From a virus, in IMG/VR virus record IMGVR_UViG_3300028398_000002, positions 1 to 47,779 of that record: DNA of 47,779 nucleotides, one strand, 5' to 3'. Shown here in pieces: positions 40,528 through 47,779 of the stretch. The translations under genes were made by a program, and so were the position numbers. Position 1 is the first letter of the stretch. The number at the start of each line of letters is the position of its first letter. The notes under the pieces are model-generated. The model was not told the DNA's origin, ran no database searches, and saw nothing but the letters and a program-made list of their open reading frames with translations.

Positions 40528-40543
40528 TGTTCACTCCTAAATG

Positions 40544-40566
40544 GCAAGCGGGTTAGCCCCGCCTGC
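40544..40566 (-). promoter_or_regulatory. Hairpin between capsid and tail tube genes
   Basis: Minus-strand GCAGGCGGG-GCTAA-CCCGCTTGC, a 9-bp stem with one G-T pair, starting one base after the capsid stop. No T-run follows. It may be an RNA-stabilising or partial termination element that sets capsid output above that of downstream genes. Confidence 0.6.
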
Positions 40567-40567
40567 A

Positions 40568-41647
40568 TTATTTGACGCCTGTTAGTTTAACGATTCCGTC
40601 GGTAAGCCCGACTTTACCGTCAAGGCGGTTGAACGCTTTCATCACAACTTGATGTTTTTCAAACGCGCCGTATCCATCCATTGTGGACTCGACGGCATAT
40701 TCACCGCGATCAAACAGGTAGTAATAGTTAAAATCACCGAAATAGATTTCAGTTTCGTTAGAGCTATCACCCAAATCTTCAGCTATGTTAGTGTTTTCGA
40801 TCACTGGTTTACCGAATAGTGTGCTAACATCGCTGTCGGCCGGAGTATAGAGCAACGGAAGTCCATTACCATCTTTAAGTTTTCCGAGTAGCTCCATTCC
40901 GGCAGATGACGTCATAAACGACGCTCTACGTCGGTATTGAGCCGGAAGCAACGATTTCAGAGTCACAAGGTCATCAAGCGATAGAGATACACCAGATTGA
41001 GCCACGCTTCCGAGTGTTTCGGTAGTGAAACCTTTAGGCTGTCCGGTACCGCTTCCGGCTGTTATCGCTCTATCCTCTTCACCAGCGAACGCTTCGGCAA
41101 ATAGTCGCGTTATGAGCTGAGACATCTCTATACGCGCATCCGCAAGTAGTTCGCGACTCATAGGTATGAGAGATTGCAATCTGTTAAGAGTGTATCTCAC
41201 TTCACCGAACGCCGCTGTCTGCTCATTCATCGCGGTGTTTTCCGCTCCCCATTCAGCACCAGGCTTTCCGGTTATTGCCGGAATGGTTCCTGATAGTACG
41301 GATACGGGTATCACGGTAACGAGCGGTCTCATCACGGTGTAATCGGGTATAGCTTCAATGAGCATATTTTTAAACTCATCCGGCACGAGAAAACCGCCAG
41401 CCGCGTCAACGCCAGCCGAAAGTGCTTTAACGGTAGTGTCGTCTCTCATCACAAGCGCTTTGAAAAACGCAGCTACGCGCTCTTCCGGCTGCATATCTTT
41501 CATAGCATCGCCGTTCGGGTCTTCCTTAGTCGGTGCTACACCGAATTTTTTGTCAACGTTATCGAGTCCAAGCTCTTTTATGGACGCTTTTATTTGTTCA
41601 GCTATCAGTTCCGAAAGTTGTTCGGGGGTTAGTGTCATTTTTGCCAT
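40568..41647 (-). CDS. Major capsid protein, HK97 fold
   Basis: 359 residues. The first 75 or so are a charged helical delta region; SAGVDAAGGFLVPDEF is the typical mature start. E-loop and P-domain landmarks follow (WGAENTAMNEQTAAFGEV; LIPMSRELLADA), and the spine/A-domain has GSGTGQPKGF and LFGKPVIENTNIA. It forms the head shell after protease cleavage by its upstream neighbour. GAGGAG precedes ATG 41647. Confidence 0.92.
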   Translation of the reverse strand: MAKMTLTPEQLSELIAEQIKASIKELGLDNVDKKFGVAPTKEDPNGDAMKDMQPEERVAAFFKALVMRDDTTVKALSAGVDAAGGFLVPDEFKNMLIEAIPDYTVMRPLVTVIPVSVLSGTIPAITGKPGAEWGAENTAMNEQTAAFGEVRYTLNRLQSLIPMSRELLADARIEMSQLITRLFAEAFAGEEDRAITAGSGTGQPKGFTTETLGSVAQSGVSLSLDDLVTLKSLLPAQYRRRASFMTSSAGMELLGKLKDGNGLPLLYTPADSDVSTLFGKPVIENTNIAEDLGDSSNETEIYFGDFNYYYLFDRGEYAVESTMDGYGAFEKHQVVMKAFNRLDGKVGLTDGIVKLTGVK

Positions 41648-41657
41648 TTTAAACTCC

Positions 41658-42962
41658 TCATTTAGATTTTAGGTGTGCAAGTAGTGCCGATAGTTCGGCA
41701 TTTTTGACCCCTTCGGGCAACTCGATTTCTATAACGAAATCGTCCTCTTTCGTCTCATCCGACTTTTCATCATCCGGTTTATCTTCAGTGCGTGTATCTA
41801 CGTCGGTTTTACCCGACGGAGCGCCGATAGATTTCACCGTGTCTATTTCGGATGTTAATTTAGCTATAGTCGCCGTAGCCTCATCGAGCTTTTCGGTCAA
41901 CTCTTTCACGGTTGAAACGAAAATTTTCGATAGCTCATCAGTTGACAAGCTTGAAAGCCAAGCTGTTTTATGCTCATCATCCCACGTTGCCAAAATTTCC
42001 GCTGGTTCGTACGATCGAAATTCCGGCGGCTCTTTGTCTACATCTTGATAATGAGCCGCCAAATGATCGTAAACGCTTTTTCGGTCATCTTCCGGTATAT
42101 CTACACCGCCGCGACCGCCAAGCAGCGCAGCCATAGCAGCCACAACGCCGCGCCATACGGCCTTTAATTCACCATCTTCTACGATATGATGCGGCAATTT
42201 GTATGCGGTAAGATTGTCGGCATTTTCGGCATCGTACCACGCAAACGCCTGCTTAAATTTTGTAAAATCGATTTCACCGTCGTTTCCGGTTGCCCACTCT
42301 TTCACACTTTTTAGCGCTTCGTCTTTCGACCACGCTTTATCAAGTACCACCGGAGTCGAGTGTACTGCTACCGCGCGTTTGACGTCCGACTGAGCAAGCT
42401 CTATCAAAATATCATCCATCGAGTTCTCCGCCGTCATCGTCGGCATTTTAAATGCACACGTTTTAATCCCCTTGCCGTGTAAAACAATTTCGGCAGTCGG
42501 GTTCGCCGGAATCGGCACAAAGGAAAGTTCGTACAATTCAGACTCCCAAATCACACGATTAGCCGAGACAAGTTTATCTTGATTTTTAGCAAACCAATCA
42601 GCATCGAGCGCTTTGATTTCCGTTTCAAACTCGTCTTTGTGGAAAACTTTTTTCGGTCGAAATCCTATCGACGTCATTTTGATGTAGCCGTTTTCTACAA
42701 GGTATTTAAGCTTTTCACCCTCTTCAGTTTCCGCAAACTCAGGTTCGAAAAGTAGTTTATCTCCGGCTTTCTCGATTCGTTTCGCTTTTGCAACAGGGTA
42801 ATCGTGCCAATTGTGCGCAAATAGGATTACCGGATTCTTTTCGTAATTTTCCGTATCGACCCCAGCCACACGGACTATATCGCCATCCCGATCAACCGTT
42901 TCATTCGTTCCGATTATTGTAATACCGGAATCGCTTTTTTCAACCGTCAAAAATTTAAACAT
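41658..42962 (-). CDS. Prohead protease fused to DUF6582-like and scaffold segments
   Basis: 434 residues. Residues 1-165 are an HK97-type serine protease: FAHNWHDYPV (His at 50 or 53), KMTSIGF (Ser98), SELYELSFVPIPANP. Residues about 200-320 (AFAWYDAENADNLTAYKLPH; WRGVVAAMAALLGGRGGVDI) match the DUF6582-like domain. The end is a coiled coil and acidic tail (about 340-434), probably scaffold. The three parts would work together in prohead assembly. Confidence 0.85.
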   Translation of the reverse strand: MFKFLTVEKSDSGITIIGTNETVDRDGDIVRVAGVDTENYEKNPVILFAHNWHDYPVAKAKRIEKAGDKLLFEPEFAETEEGEKLKYLVENGYIKMTSIGFRPKKVFHKDEFETEIKALDADWFAKNQDKLVSANRVIWESELYELSFVPIPANPTAEIVLHGKGIKTCAFKMPTMTAENSMDDILIELAQSDVKRAVAVHSTPVVLDKAWSKDEALKSVKEWATGNDGEIDFTKFKQAFAWYDAENADNLTAYKLPHHIVEDGELKAVWRGVVAAMAALLGGRGGVDIPEDDRKSVYDHLAAHYQDVDKEPPEFRSYEPAEILATWDDEHKTAWLSSLSTDELSKIFVSTVKELTEKLDEATATIAKLTSEIDTVKSIGAPSGKTDVDTRTEDKPDDEKSDETKEDDFVIEIELPEGVKNAELSALLAHLKSK

Positions 42963-42989
42963 CTCAACACTCCCGAATAGTTTCTCTTT

Positions 42990-42999
42990 TATTATACGT
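42990..42999 (-). promoter_or_regulatory. Candidate late promoter motif ACGTATAATA, upstream of the protease gene
   Basis: Minus-strand ACGTATAATA overlaps the GTA-TAA end of the upstream gene. GATTTTTT (43011-43018) lies 14 bases before TATAAT, exactly as at 26108-26136. The predicted start near 42985 precedes the protease ATG by about 23 bases, so it would drive the head genes. Confidence 0.6.
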
Positions 43000-43285
43000 G
43001 ACTTTGCACGAAAAAATCTTTCTCAGGAATTACCCCGATCTTTTTGTAGTGCGGAATTATATCGCGTTCCAATTTCGCGATAATCTCGTCCGGCGTGTCG
43101 TCAGGCTCTATATCTACCAAACGTTTAAAAACGTGATACCACAAATCTTTTCTCGTTTTTGGATAAATATACAATCCCCGCAATATACCGCGAACCGTAG
43201 AAGCGTCGAGTTCAAAATCTTCACGATCAACTTTCAATGCCCATTCATTCAATGACGGAATTACAGTACCTGCGTAATATATCAT
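42992..43285 (-). CDS. Hypothetical head-region protein (97 aa)
   Basis: 97 residues from ATG 43285 after GGGGGT; a longer frame to 43354 would run back into the MuF gene without a signal. Contains PSLNEWALKVDREDFELDA and PKTRKDLWYHVFKRL. It lies between the MuF-ART and protease genes. Unknown; an accessory or immunity-like partner of the ART domain is conceivable but unsupported. Confidence 0.6.
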   Translation of the reverse strand: MIYYAGTVIPSLNEWALKVDREDFELDASTVRGILRGLYIYPKTRKDLWYHVFKRLVDIEPDDTPDEIIAKLERDIIPHYKKIGVIPEKDFFVQSHV

Positions 43286-43295
43286 TTTACCCCCT

Positions 43296-44708
43296 TCAAA
43301 TATTCGGCTCCAAATCGATTTGATATATCGGCTGTCCCTGCTTACCCTTGCCAATCCTCGTCACATCAATAACACGATACGACATCGGTTTGACTAAAAC
43401 CTCCGCTTCGTGATCAAGCGCATTGCTAATCAATCTATCGAAAAAATATGCCGAACCCTCTGCTGGTTTTTCTATGTGAAATATAAAACCAGCTTTGACT
43501 GCATTAGAAATGGGTTTTGAAAAATCTAACGCGACAGAAAAATCGGTAGTCCAGCCGCGTAAATCCATATTCACAATATCGCCGGGATGCAATGACGTTA
43601 AATAAGCTAATTTCGCGTCGTTGAATTTGTCTACTACTATACCGCGCCAGACATCTCCGGTATAATCTCCGTCCATTTTATCTAAAACCATTTTCAGAAG
43701 TGCTTTTTCTAACGGTGATAACGTCGCTAACGTATCACTCATCAAATCGTTACGTACTTCCATTTGCATACCGTGTTTCCATTTCTCCCACGCAGAAGCA
43801 AGCGGGTCGGTATCGTTCGAGTTCAAACCGAGTTCATTCAAAACCGTATCCAGAGAATCCCGCGAAAATTTCGGTCTATCAGCCGTTAAAACATTTTCAA
43901 TTTGCAACGGTGCAACTTCAGCGGGTGTGGTAACAAGTAGCGTGCATCTACAATTCGGATGTGCAGGAGGTTGATCGGCCGTGTAGTTTTTCGACGTGCC
44001 GTCGTTTTCTATCAATGACATAGAAAACGACCCTTTTACTGGTACGATCTTTCCGTTCAACGAGCTGCATATCGGACACACAAACTCATCTAACGCGGTC
44101 AACCATCGTTTTTGAGTCATACCGAGAGATTCGCCGCTTTTCAAATAAGCGTAATTCGCCGCACGGGATAATTCCGTTCGCGCTATCGTCAATGTACGAA
44201 TAGATTTGAATTTATCGAACTTTTGAGCGATTCGCGCCGCAATCTCTTGCGCACTGTAACCGTAATGCAGCCCATCTTTTACAATGCTTTGAATTTCGCG
44301 GCGTGTCGTTTCATTGATCGATTTGATGAGTGTACCAAGTTTTAAAAGAGAGTCGTACGTAAGAATGTCTTGCACGGTTTGCCAGTCCGGTGACACCGTA
44401 ACTTTACCTTTGATTCCGGCGCCATCGGTTTGATCGTATTCAAGTTTGAATCGTTTAAAACCTAAATTCGTAGCGTTGACTACGTGCGGATGTAAAACGT
44501 GAGACAATTCCAAATCGTAATCACGTATTTTAAAATCTATCTTTTCCGTCTCTTTGTATTGCCGCACATAGTCGCGCTGCTGCCGTGAAAAGTAAGCCCT
44601 AAGCGCTGAAATTGTTCTACGCTCTAATTTATCAAGCCGATCAACCCACACAATCGTCAATTGTGTTTCGGTTATGTTTCGCAGCCGTTTGTAAACATTA
44701 GCGATCAT
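43296..44708 (-). CDS. MuF-like head morphogenesis protein with C-terminal ADP-ribosyltransferase-like domain
   Basis: 470 residues. The first 265 are MuF-like: RTLTIARTELSRAANYAY, then a zinc-type motif FVCPICSSLNGKI … HPNCRCTL. Residues about 345-470 follow the R-S-E layout of arginine-type ADP-ribosyltransferases: R355 in DVWRG, GWTTDFSVALDFS (about 385-397, TTD in place of STS), and E434-x-E436 in HEAEVLV. MuF proteins sit inside the head near the portal, so the domain could be injected with the DNA. ART assignment is by motif only. Confidence 0.72.
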   Translation of the reverse strand: MIANVYKRLRNITETQLTIVWVDRLDKLERRTISALRAYFSRQQRDYVRQYKETEKIDFKIRDYDLELSHVLHPHVVNATNLGFKRFKLEYDQTDGAGIKGKVTVSPDWQTVQDILTYDSLLKLGTLIKSINETTRREIQSIVKDGLHYGYSAQEIAARIAQKFDKFKSIRTLTIARTELSRAANYAYLKSGESLGMTQKRWLTALDEFVCPICSSLNGKIVPVKGSFSMSLIENDGTSKNYTADQPPAHPNCRCTLLVTTPAEVAPLQIENVLTADRPKFSRDSLDTVLNELGLNSNDTDPLASAWEKWKHGMQMEVRNDLMSDTLATLSPLEKALLKMVLDKMDGDYTGDVWRGIVVDKFNDAKLAYLTSLHPGDIVNMDLRGWTTDFSVALDFSKPISNAVKAGFIFHIEKPAEGSAYFFDRLISNALDHEAEVLVKPMSYRVIDVTRIGKGKQGQPIYQIDLEPNI

Positions 44709-45934
44709 AATTCGCTTAAACCTTTAATCGCATTAACCATCGCCGTCAAATTTTCAGGGTCAATAGTTTCAATATCCGATACCGAACCTTCAAAACCGAG
44801 TAATTCGCGAATCTCATCGAGTGACAACACTCCAAGTGTCGCGCCTATTTGCGCTTTAGATAGATTCACACGTTCACGTTCAAATTGAGCCTGCACATCT
44901 TCTCTCACAACCTCAGCGAATTTGAATTTAGCGTTTATACCAAGCTTCGGCAAAACCTCATCGTTGATTTTACGCTCAATCCGGCTCAATTTCGGTGATA
45001 TACAGTTTGCCCAATACGTAGAATCGTTAGCGTCGGCATTGGCGCGATTTACATCCGTAACGATTCCAAGTTTCGAAAGTGGCACTTTGAAAATAGCCGC
45101 AATATCGCTTCGCGTCCAATTAGCCTGCTCGATATATTTCACGTTTGAAGGGTCAGTAGCTATCGATTCATATTTGAACCCACCCCACAACACCGCAACC
45201 GAACCTGCCGAATCAACGCCCTGATATTTCGTATTCCAGATTGTCTCGATACGGTTAGCGTCGGTAGGTGAAATCTTTTCGTTCGTAGTCAAAAACCCAG
45301 CCGGAACCGCACCGTTTTTGAAAAAGTTTAGAAGATACTCTTTAGAGAATTTGTGTATATCAATCTCCAAAAGCGCGGCATCGAGCGTCCCCATACCTAC
45401 GTACATATCGTTAGGATTCGGATATTTAAAATGCACAATTTCATCTACTTCAAAACGTTTGACGCCGCGAAGCCCTGTTACCCGATAATGTGAAACTCCA
45501 ATAGAATCCTGCAATGGTACGGGCTTCAAATACTGAGACGGAATCAGATAGATTTTACCCGTATAGCGGCCGCCGCGAGTTTTTTCAAAATACCAATAAG
45601 CGTTACCCGTCATCTCTAAGAATATTTGCGTCATCTCTAACATATCGTAAAACGACGGATAGATCGAGTTCATATTTTGAAATTTAGAATAAATATCATT
45701 ATCGGTTTCGATAGTGTCGCCGTTCGCATCTACAAATGCCCAATCAGTAGCGGCAACGTCCGCTGCAATAGTTGTGACACAAGCGTAAACAACACCACCG
45801 AAAGCGCGTTTAACTTTTACCGCCGCGCTAAAATTTCCTTTTGATAACGGCTGTTCGGACGGCGCCAAATTGAAAAGCCAATCCATTGCCTCTTTCGTAA
45901 CCGCCGCTATCTCTTTTTCGAGCTGTTTTTCCAT
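44705..45934 (-). CDS. Portal protein, HK97 family
   Basis: 409 residues. Typical portal outline: VVYACVTTIAADVAATDW, NAYWYFEKTRGGRYTGKIYL, IVHFKYPNP, FFKNGAVPAGFL, and a C-terminal helix (AQFERERVNLSKAQIGAT). It forms the dodecameric DNA channel. The ATG overlaps the terminase stop (TGATG); an in-frame GTG at 45937 is possible. Confidence 0.92.
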   Translation of the reverse strand: MEKQLEKEIAAVTKEAMDWLFNLAPSEQPLSKGNFSAAVKVKRAFGGVVYACVTTIAADVAATDWAFVDANGDTIETDNDIYSKFQNMNSIYPSFYDMLEMTQIFLEMTGNAYWYFEKTRGGRYTGKIYLIPSQYLKPVPLQDSIGVSHYRVTGLRGVKRFEVDEIVHFKYPNPNDMYVGMGTLDAALLEIDIHKFSKEYLLNFFKNGAVPAGFLTTNEKISPTDANRIETIWNTKYQGVDSAGSVAVLWGGFKYESIATDPSNVKYIEQANWTRSDIAAIFKVPLSKLGIVTDVNRANADANDSTYWANCISPKLSRIERKINDEVLPKLGINAKFKFAEVVREDVQAQFERERVNLSKAQIGATLGVLSLDEIRELLGFEGSVSDIETIDPENLTAMVNAIKGLSEL

Positions 45935-47184
45935 CACACAATTCCTACCCGTGATTTGAAGCTGCTGAATCTCAAAGCCACCGCGTCGGAAATATCCGGT
46001 GAGCGGCCCAAATTCTCTTTGATTTTATCTTTCGGTATCAGCATAATTTGACCTCTACTATTATACCTGCGTTCCTGCACGATTAAATCCCCGATCAAAT
46101 AATCGTCATCGATCAACTTAACGCGGCGCTCCAAAATTGCGTCGGCTAAATTGTGGTACATTTCCGAGCGTGCGTTAGCGTAAGCGTCATTATCGGCACG
46201 CTGAGCAAAATTCACGCCGTAAACCGTGTAACCGTCATCATAAAGCATATCATAAACTCCGGCACCCAAACCGCTTGAATCTATAACAATAGGCGTTGCG
46301 GCGTCGAAACGATCTTTTACTATCCGCACAATGTTACCTGCCAATTCGGTTAACGTATTTGTATCGTAACGGATAATCTGCTCCAACACGTAACCACGCC
46401 AAATGCACACTACAGACTCGTCGGTACCTTCACGCGCTACGTCTACCGTCAAAATAGACTCTGTTGTCTCAGTAGCCGCAATTACGTCGTTTTCGTCTAT
46501 CTCGATACAGGCCCGCACATCCGAGTACTCGAAAAGCGCGTTTGATGATTTTTCAGGAAATTGTGCATTATAAAGCAGATCGAATCGCCATTTCGGCAAG
46601 CGTCGCATAGCGGCATAATATTCCTCTTTCGGATAGAACGGATTATCTATCGACGTAGGATTCACAACACAAAAATCTTTATCTCCGGCGCGCCACTTAT
46701 CCCAAAATTCAAGTTTTAGCCAGTGATTCGGGTCGTACGGTGTCGTAGTCAAAAGAATTTGACCGCGCGAATATGAGATGCGCTGAATCGCGGTTTGCCA
46801 CCATTCACGACTATATAGTCCCGCTTCGTCACCGATTATTCCTTTCGCGTGTATACCCTGCAAGCGGTCAGGCGTCTCCGCTGAAATGAAATAGACGTAC
46901 CCGAATGAAAGCTCCATCGTCAAATCGGATTTGTTTAAATCGTATCTAATACCCCAGCGGTCAAAAGCAGCCGTAATGTATTTTAACACGGTACGCTTCA
47001 TAGAAATCGTAGTAGGTGCGCTCACAATCCATTCACTATTAGGGTAAGACAACATTTTTGTTAGTAGCCATACGGGAGACATAAAAGTTTTGCCGCTTCC
47101 AGTGCCGCCAATGAAACCAAGAAACGGAGCTTCGGAGCGTACCATCTCCATTTGATACGGCAAAAGCTCTATATCAAGTATCAT
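45934..47184 (-). CDS. terL: Terminase large subunit
   Basis: 416 residues. ATPase: GGTGSGKT (26-33), Walker B GIIGDEAG (D119, E120), coupling motif TTTPYD. Nuclease: LTVDVAREGTDES (near 248), VIDSSGLGAGVYD and SPDISDAVALR near the end, the acidic triad of RNase H-type terminases. It packages and cuts DNA. The start overlaps terS by 11 bases, so the two are coupled. Confidence 0.93.
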   Translation of the reverse strand: MILDIELLPYQMEMVRSEAPFLGFIGGTGSGKTFMSPVWLLTKMLSYPNSEWIVSAPTTISMKRTVLKYITAAFDRWGIRYDLNKSDLTMELSFGYVYFISAETPDRLQGIHAKGIIGDEAGLYSREWWQTAIQRISYSRGQILLTTTPYDPNHWLKLEFWDKWRAGDKDFCVVNPTSIDNPFYPKEEYYAAMRRLPKWRFDLLYNAQFPEKSSNALFEYSDVRACIEIDENDVIAATETTESILTVDVAREGTDESVVCIWRGYVLEQIIRYDTNTLTELAGNIVRIVKDRFDAATPIVIDSSGLGAGVYDMLYDDGYTVYGVNFAQRADNDAYANARSEMYHNLADAILERRVKLIDDDYLIGDLIVQERRYNSRGQIMLIPKDKIKENLGRSPDISDAVALRFSSFKSRVGIV

Positions 47185-47653
47185 CCGATTTTCGTTCGAT
47201 TAGGTTGATAGTGATAGGTGTTTCAGTGTTTCCGGTAGTTTCTACGGTAGCGTCCACACGTTCGCGATAGTCATATTTACTTGAAAGTACAAATTTAGCC
47301 ATAGAGGGATTCAATTGCTCAGTCAATCCGCCGTGCAATAGAGAGTATTCGGAAAGAGTGTTTATAATTTCACGAGCTTCCTCGAAATATGGGTCGCGGA
47401 GATATGTAGACAACGTAGATTGCCCAATACCGAGCCACACACAGAAACCAGTCTTCAAAAAAGGAATTTCAGCTTCGTAACATAAGCGGGCATATTCTTG
47501 CACAAGTTCGATCAATTCGTTTTGATTGTGAAAAAGTTTATTACCGTTTCGCCAACGGTCGTAATATTTAGAATTAGAGGGAGCTTTAGCAGGGATGAGA
47601 GCGGAATTTTTGGCTTGTGCCACACTCTTTTTTCGGCGAACTTTTCGCGCCAC
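47174..47653 (-). CDS. terS: Terminase small subunit
   Basis: 159 residues from GTG 47653; TCGGAGGTT lies 8-9 bases upstream. The N-terminus is very basic (ARKVRRKKS). The middle has a helix-turn-helix-like segment (FCVWLGIGQSTLSTYLRD, about 70-87), and SMAKFVLSSKYDYRERVD is typical of small terminases. It should recognise a packaging site, for which the upstream palindrome at 79-138 is a candidate. Confidence 0.85.
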   Translation of the reverse strand: MARKVRRKKSVAQAKNSALIPAKAPSNSKYYDRWRNGNKLFHNQNELIELVQEYARLCYEAEIPFLKTGFCVWLGIGQSTLSTYLRDPYFEEAREIINTLSEYSLLHGGLTEQLNPSMAKFVLSSKYDYRERVDATVETTGNTETPITINLIERKSDDT

Positions 47654-47779
47654 AATAATAACCTCCGAAATAGGATAAAATTTGTCATATTTATAAGAGC
47701 GTACCTTCGGAAAAACTTTTTGCCGCGCACAACGGCGTTGAATGGGTTAACCTTAAGTACCGCCAAAAGGTTAACCCAT
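47653..47779. repeat. Direct terminal repeat, copy 2 (circular overlap)
   Basis: This is the exact second copy of bases 1-127. It begins at the first base of the GTG start codon of terS and stops inside the right arm of the 24-bp hairpin, so the hairpin is complete only across 79-138 of the left copy. Joining the ends restores a continuous control region upstream of terS. Confidence 0.95.

Noticed and set aside
1-47779. Integrase, excisionase, CI-like repressor, ParA or ParB gene
   Set aside because: None recognised in any frame; the only small DNA-binding candidate is the HTH protein at 8887-9063, which shows no ParB or integrase motifs.

Overview
This window is one complete circular phage genome. 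The first 127 bases recur exactly at positions 47653-47779, so the unique length is 47652 bp. It is a siphovirus with an HK97-type head (portal, fused prohead protease, capsid) and a lambda-like tail (G/GT chaperone frameshift, short tape measure, M, L, K and an I-J fusion). Holin, overlapping spanin genes and an M15 endolysin point to a Gram-negative host. The DNA is AT-rich, thymidylate synthase is ThyX, the ribonucleotide reductase is B12-dependent and some promoters look like T-rich extended -10 elements. These traits would suit a Campylobacterota-type host, but no sequence here proves a host. No integrase, repressor, tRNA gene or CRISPR array was recognised.

Layout. Positions 1-1295 are a gene-free divergent control region. 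Its left half (about 79-486) is packed with hairpins, including a perfect 24-bp stem, and lies downstream of two consensus sigma70 promoters that fire leftward toward the terminase genes. Rightward, 1296-22101 is the early/replication arm. It starts with a primase-polymerase/SF3 helicase, followed by a GC-rich structured RNA with its own perfect sigma70 promoter (4448-4730). Next come about a dozen small genes, including a four-member paralogous family and two genes carrying single-base frameshifts. After these are a SNF2-like helicase, dUTPase, VRR-NUC nuclease, family A DNA polymerase, a Cas4/RecB-like nuclease, many small unknown genes, ThyX, Dam-type methylase, class II ribonucleotide reductase, a cysteine-rich protein and a sigma factor. 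Nearly every early gene has the same AAGGAGGTGnnAAATG initiation signal, often encoded in the 3' end of the preceding gene.

Leftward, 47653-22098 is the late arm: terminase, portal, MuF-like protein with an ADP-ribosyltransferase-like tail, protease/scaffold, capsid, tail tube, connectors, tail chaperones, tape measure, tail tip, fibres (one with two CUB-like domains and 19 tetradecapeptide repeats), and the lysis cassette. The two arms meet tail to tail at 22098-22101, where their stop codons share TTAA.

The strongest unexpected signals are: (1) two perfect 18-bp palindromes containing the bacterial ParB target parS (21478-21495 and 28421-28438) in a phage with no recognisable parA/parB; (2) two unassigned, heavily structured RNA regions flanking the primase gene; (3) a 10-bp motif, ACGTATAATA, found three times, each time just upstream of a late gene, which could be the promoter class read by the phage sigma factor; (4) a MuF-ADP-ribosyltransferase fusion; (5) a tail protein combining CUB-like domains with a long 14-residue repeat array.
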